Notes under the pieces: model-generated
The model's input: only the letters and a program-made list of their open reading frames with translations
Told to the model about the DNA's origin: nothing
Database searches by the model: none
Source: Trissonchulus latispiculum
Lineage: Eukaryota > Nematoda > Enoplea > Enoplida > Ironidae
DNA length: 64,000 nt
Assembly (NCBI GenBank): GCA_030248195.1
Contig: JASAND010032069.1
Span: 1-64,000, forward strand
Reading direction: 5' to 3'
Shown here: positions 62,331-64,000 of the stretch, piece after piece
How the letters are laid out: the number at the start of each line of letters is the position of its first letter
How positions within the stretch are numbered: the stretch's first letter is position 1
Position numbers and translations under genes: made by a program

Positions 62331-64000
62331 GATTCAGTTTCAGTGTCTTGTAATTGTAGAACACTGAACTTTTCCTGGACACCAGCTGCATGCAACTATA
62401 GCTGTACTCTAAAATATATATACTTGATGAAGCATGTGAAATTGATATAAAAGTTCAAAATTAAGTAAGCATAACTAGTTATCTATCAGATGATAAAACT
62501 TGTCCAGTTATTCGTAAATGCGTAGGAATTATTTGGTGCTATTTGGTGTTATTATTGTTATTATGTATGCTGTTATTTGGTGCCATTTCGAAGATGTGAG
62601 TCAATTACTCCAAAGTACTGTGGTAGAATCGGTTGAAACTTTGCGCATTATAGGTTAGTGAGTGTACAAGATGTGCAGAAATCTAGGTCTCGATACAATG
62701 TTTGGAAATGCTAGATTGACTTCTCGAAGTATGAATGGTGATCACTCCAAAAAGCTCATAGACAGTTGTAAGCGCATACTGAGCGAAGGAAGTGCCATAT
62801 CGAAAAACGGATTTTTATTCGGATGCAGCAGGTCAAATAACAACTATAAACACCTTTTCGGTAAAATCGGAGACAAAAACTTTTGACCCCATTTTTACTG
62901 CGCTTAGCTAGCTTTTCAAGCCTAAAAAGGGTTCTTTCTTAAGAGAGTTTGCTAGCACACTAACCAGAAAACCAAAGCCCTCGAAACTTGCCCACAGTTT
63001 GCGCCTATTGGAGCCTAATAATTGGTAAAAAGCCGAAGTAGGCTATGGTCTGTCAATTTTAATTAGACTAAAAACGGCGCACGGTCACTTCGAAACTCTT
63101 TACCAAATTTCAAACGTTGACCTGGGATTGTTAAAGAAGCAAACAACGTTCGAAAGACAAATACTTTTAGTATTTAGTACGAATAGCAGTTAACACTCGT
63201 GGCAACAAGTTTTAGCATTGATCAAACCATTAATTAATTAATTATTAATCCACCTGATTAATGGATTAATCCACCAGAGTTTCAAAAAACTTTTTGAAAA
63301 ACTTTTAGCATAAAAAATTGGACTTTGGTGTAGTGTCAGAATCGATGTGGGTTAGATATAATAATACCCACTACGAACTATTTTACCTTGATATGTTTGC
63401 TAATCATATGCCAAAAGGTAGGTCTCTCTGAAGAAGTTGGGCGAAACCGTACGTAGCCCCCCCTTAAAAGGATAGTTGGGAAAATCGTTGAAATGTGAAG
63501 AAAATCATATTTTACCTTAATAATCGTATCCATATCTTCGTCGTCTGATACGATGCCGATATACTCGTATTTTCTGGTATGCTTTAGCTTGTCGAAAACA
63601 ATGGCTGGTTCATTGTTATCATCCTTACTCTCTCTTTCCTTGAAAAGATAACAAAATCTGCAAGCAAATATCTATGTGATTATTCTTAGTATTCTAGTAT
63701 AAGTATTCTAGTAGCAAGTCGTTAAATCTTCACCTAGCGTACACTGTCACTATCTTGAGTAAGGTTAGACTTATGTGATTGATCAAGTATACTCAATATT
63801 AAAAATCGTATAAGAGTACAATATTTTTCTTACCGATGCCTTACCAATACCTTACGCATGAGTCGAATCATTATCAGCTGGATCGGTATTTTAGGTTTCC
63901 TGACCCGGAAGATCTTCCTCTGCAGAGAAAGCAGGAATGCTGATAATGATGACGAGTATACTCATCGTTATTGACGTGTGGCCAATTCGGGTGATCCATT
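62331..64000. other. No gene seen upstream of the polymerase
   Basis: AT-rich. A 74-codon plus-strand frame at 62662-62886 (CRNLGLDTMFGNARLTSRSM) has no motif. I see no integrase, packaging ATPase or capsid genes, and no terminal repeat of a large element before the window ends. Confidence 0.4.

Overview
The window is nuclear DNA of an animal, most likely an invertebrate. It is AT-rich and gene-poor. It holds one spliced gene with consistent GT...AG introns and a dense mixture of decayed transposable elements: two Ty3/gypsy elements, one Ty1/copia element, gag and reverse transcriptase fragments, and many short inverted-repeat elements. I see no bacterial-style operons, rRNA genes or CRISPR arrays. 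The species cannot be fixed from the sequence alone.

Layout. 1-5.3 kb: short inverted-repeat elements, including a hAT-like element (1880-2422), a GAGCC-repeat element (3213-5161) and a 1.2 kb foldback nested inside it. 5.5-12.1 kb: two gypsy retrotransposons facing away from each other (minus strand 5.5-8.4 kb, plus strand 8.8-11.6 kb), then an inverted LTR/gag piece. 12.1-18.1 kb: more terminal-inverted-repeat (TIR) elements and tRNA-like sequences. 18.1-24.2 kb: no gene recognised. 24.2-26.7 kb: nested TIR elements and a decayed gag. 30.3-35.2 kb: a full-length but broken copia element on the minus strand with 151-bp LTRs, one of them split by a foldback element. 36.6-56.4 kb: the host gene on the plus strand, eight proposed exons whose phases all agree, about 1,233 codons, with insertions in its introns. 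57.1-58.5 kb: an orphan exon-like segment and a reverse transcriptase fragment. 58.7-62.3 kb, minus strand: a broken protein-primed-type family B DNA polymerase followed by a broken dUTPase in the same direction, which suggests the remnant of a virus-like DNA element.

How it fits together. The host gene encodes a large, Ser/Pro-rich, probably nuclear protein with basic and acidic stretches and a compact, well-ordered region near the C terminus that I could not assign to a family. Everything else is mobile or remnant DNA. The most striking pattern is that many independent short elements share one design: terminal inverted repeats followed by a private 5-7 bp motif expanded in arrays that point inward from both ends. 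Several of them are flanked by 8-bp target duplications, as in the hAT superfamily. The polymerase-dUTPase pair is the other feature most worth following up.
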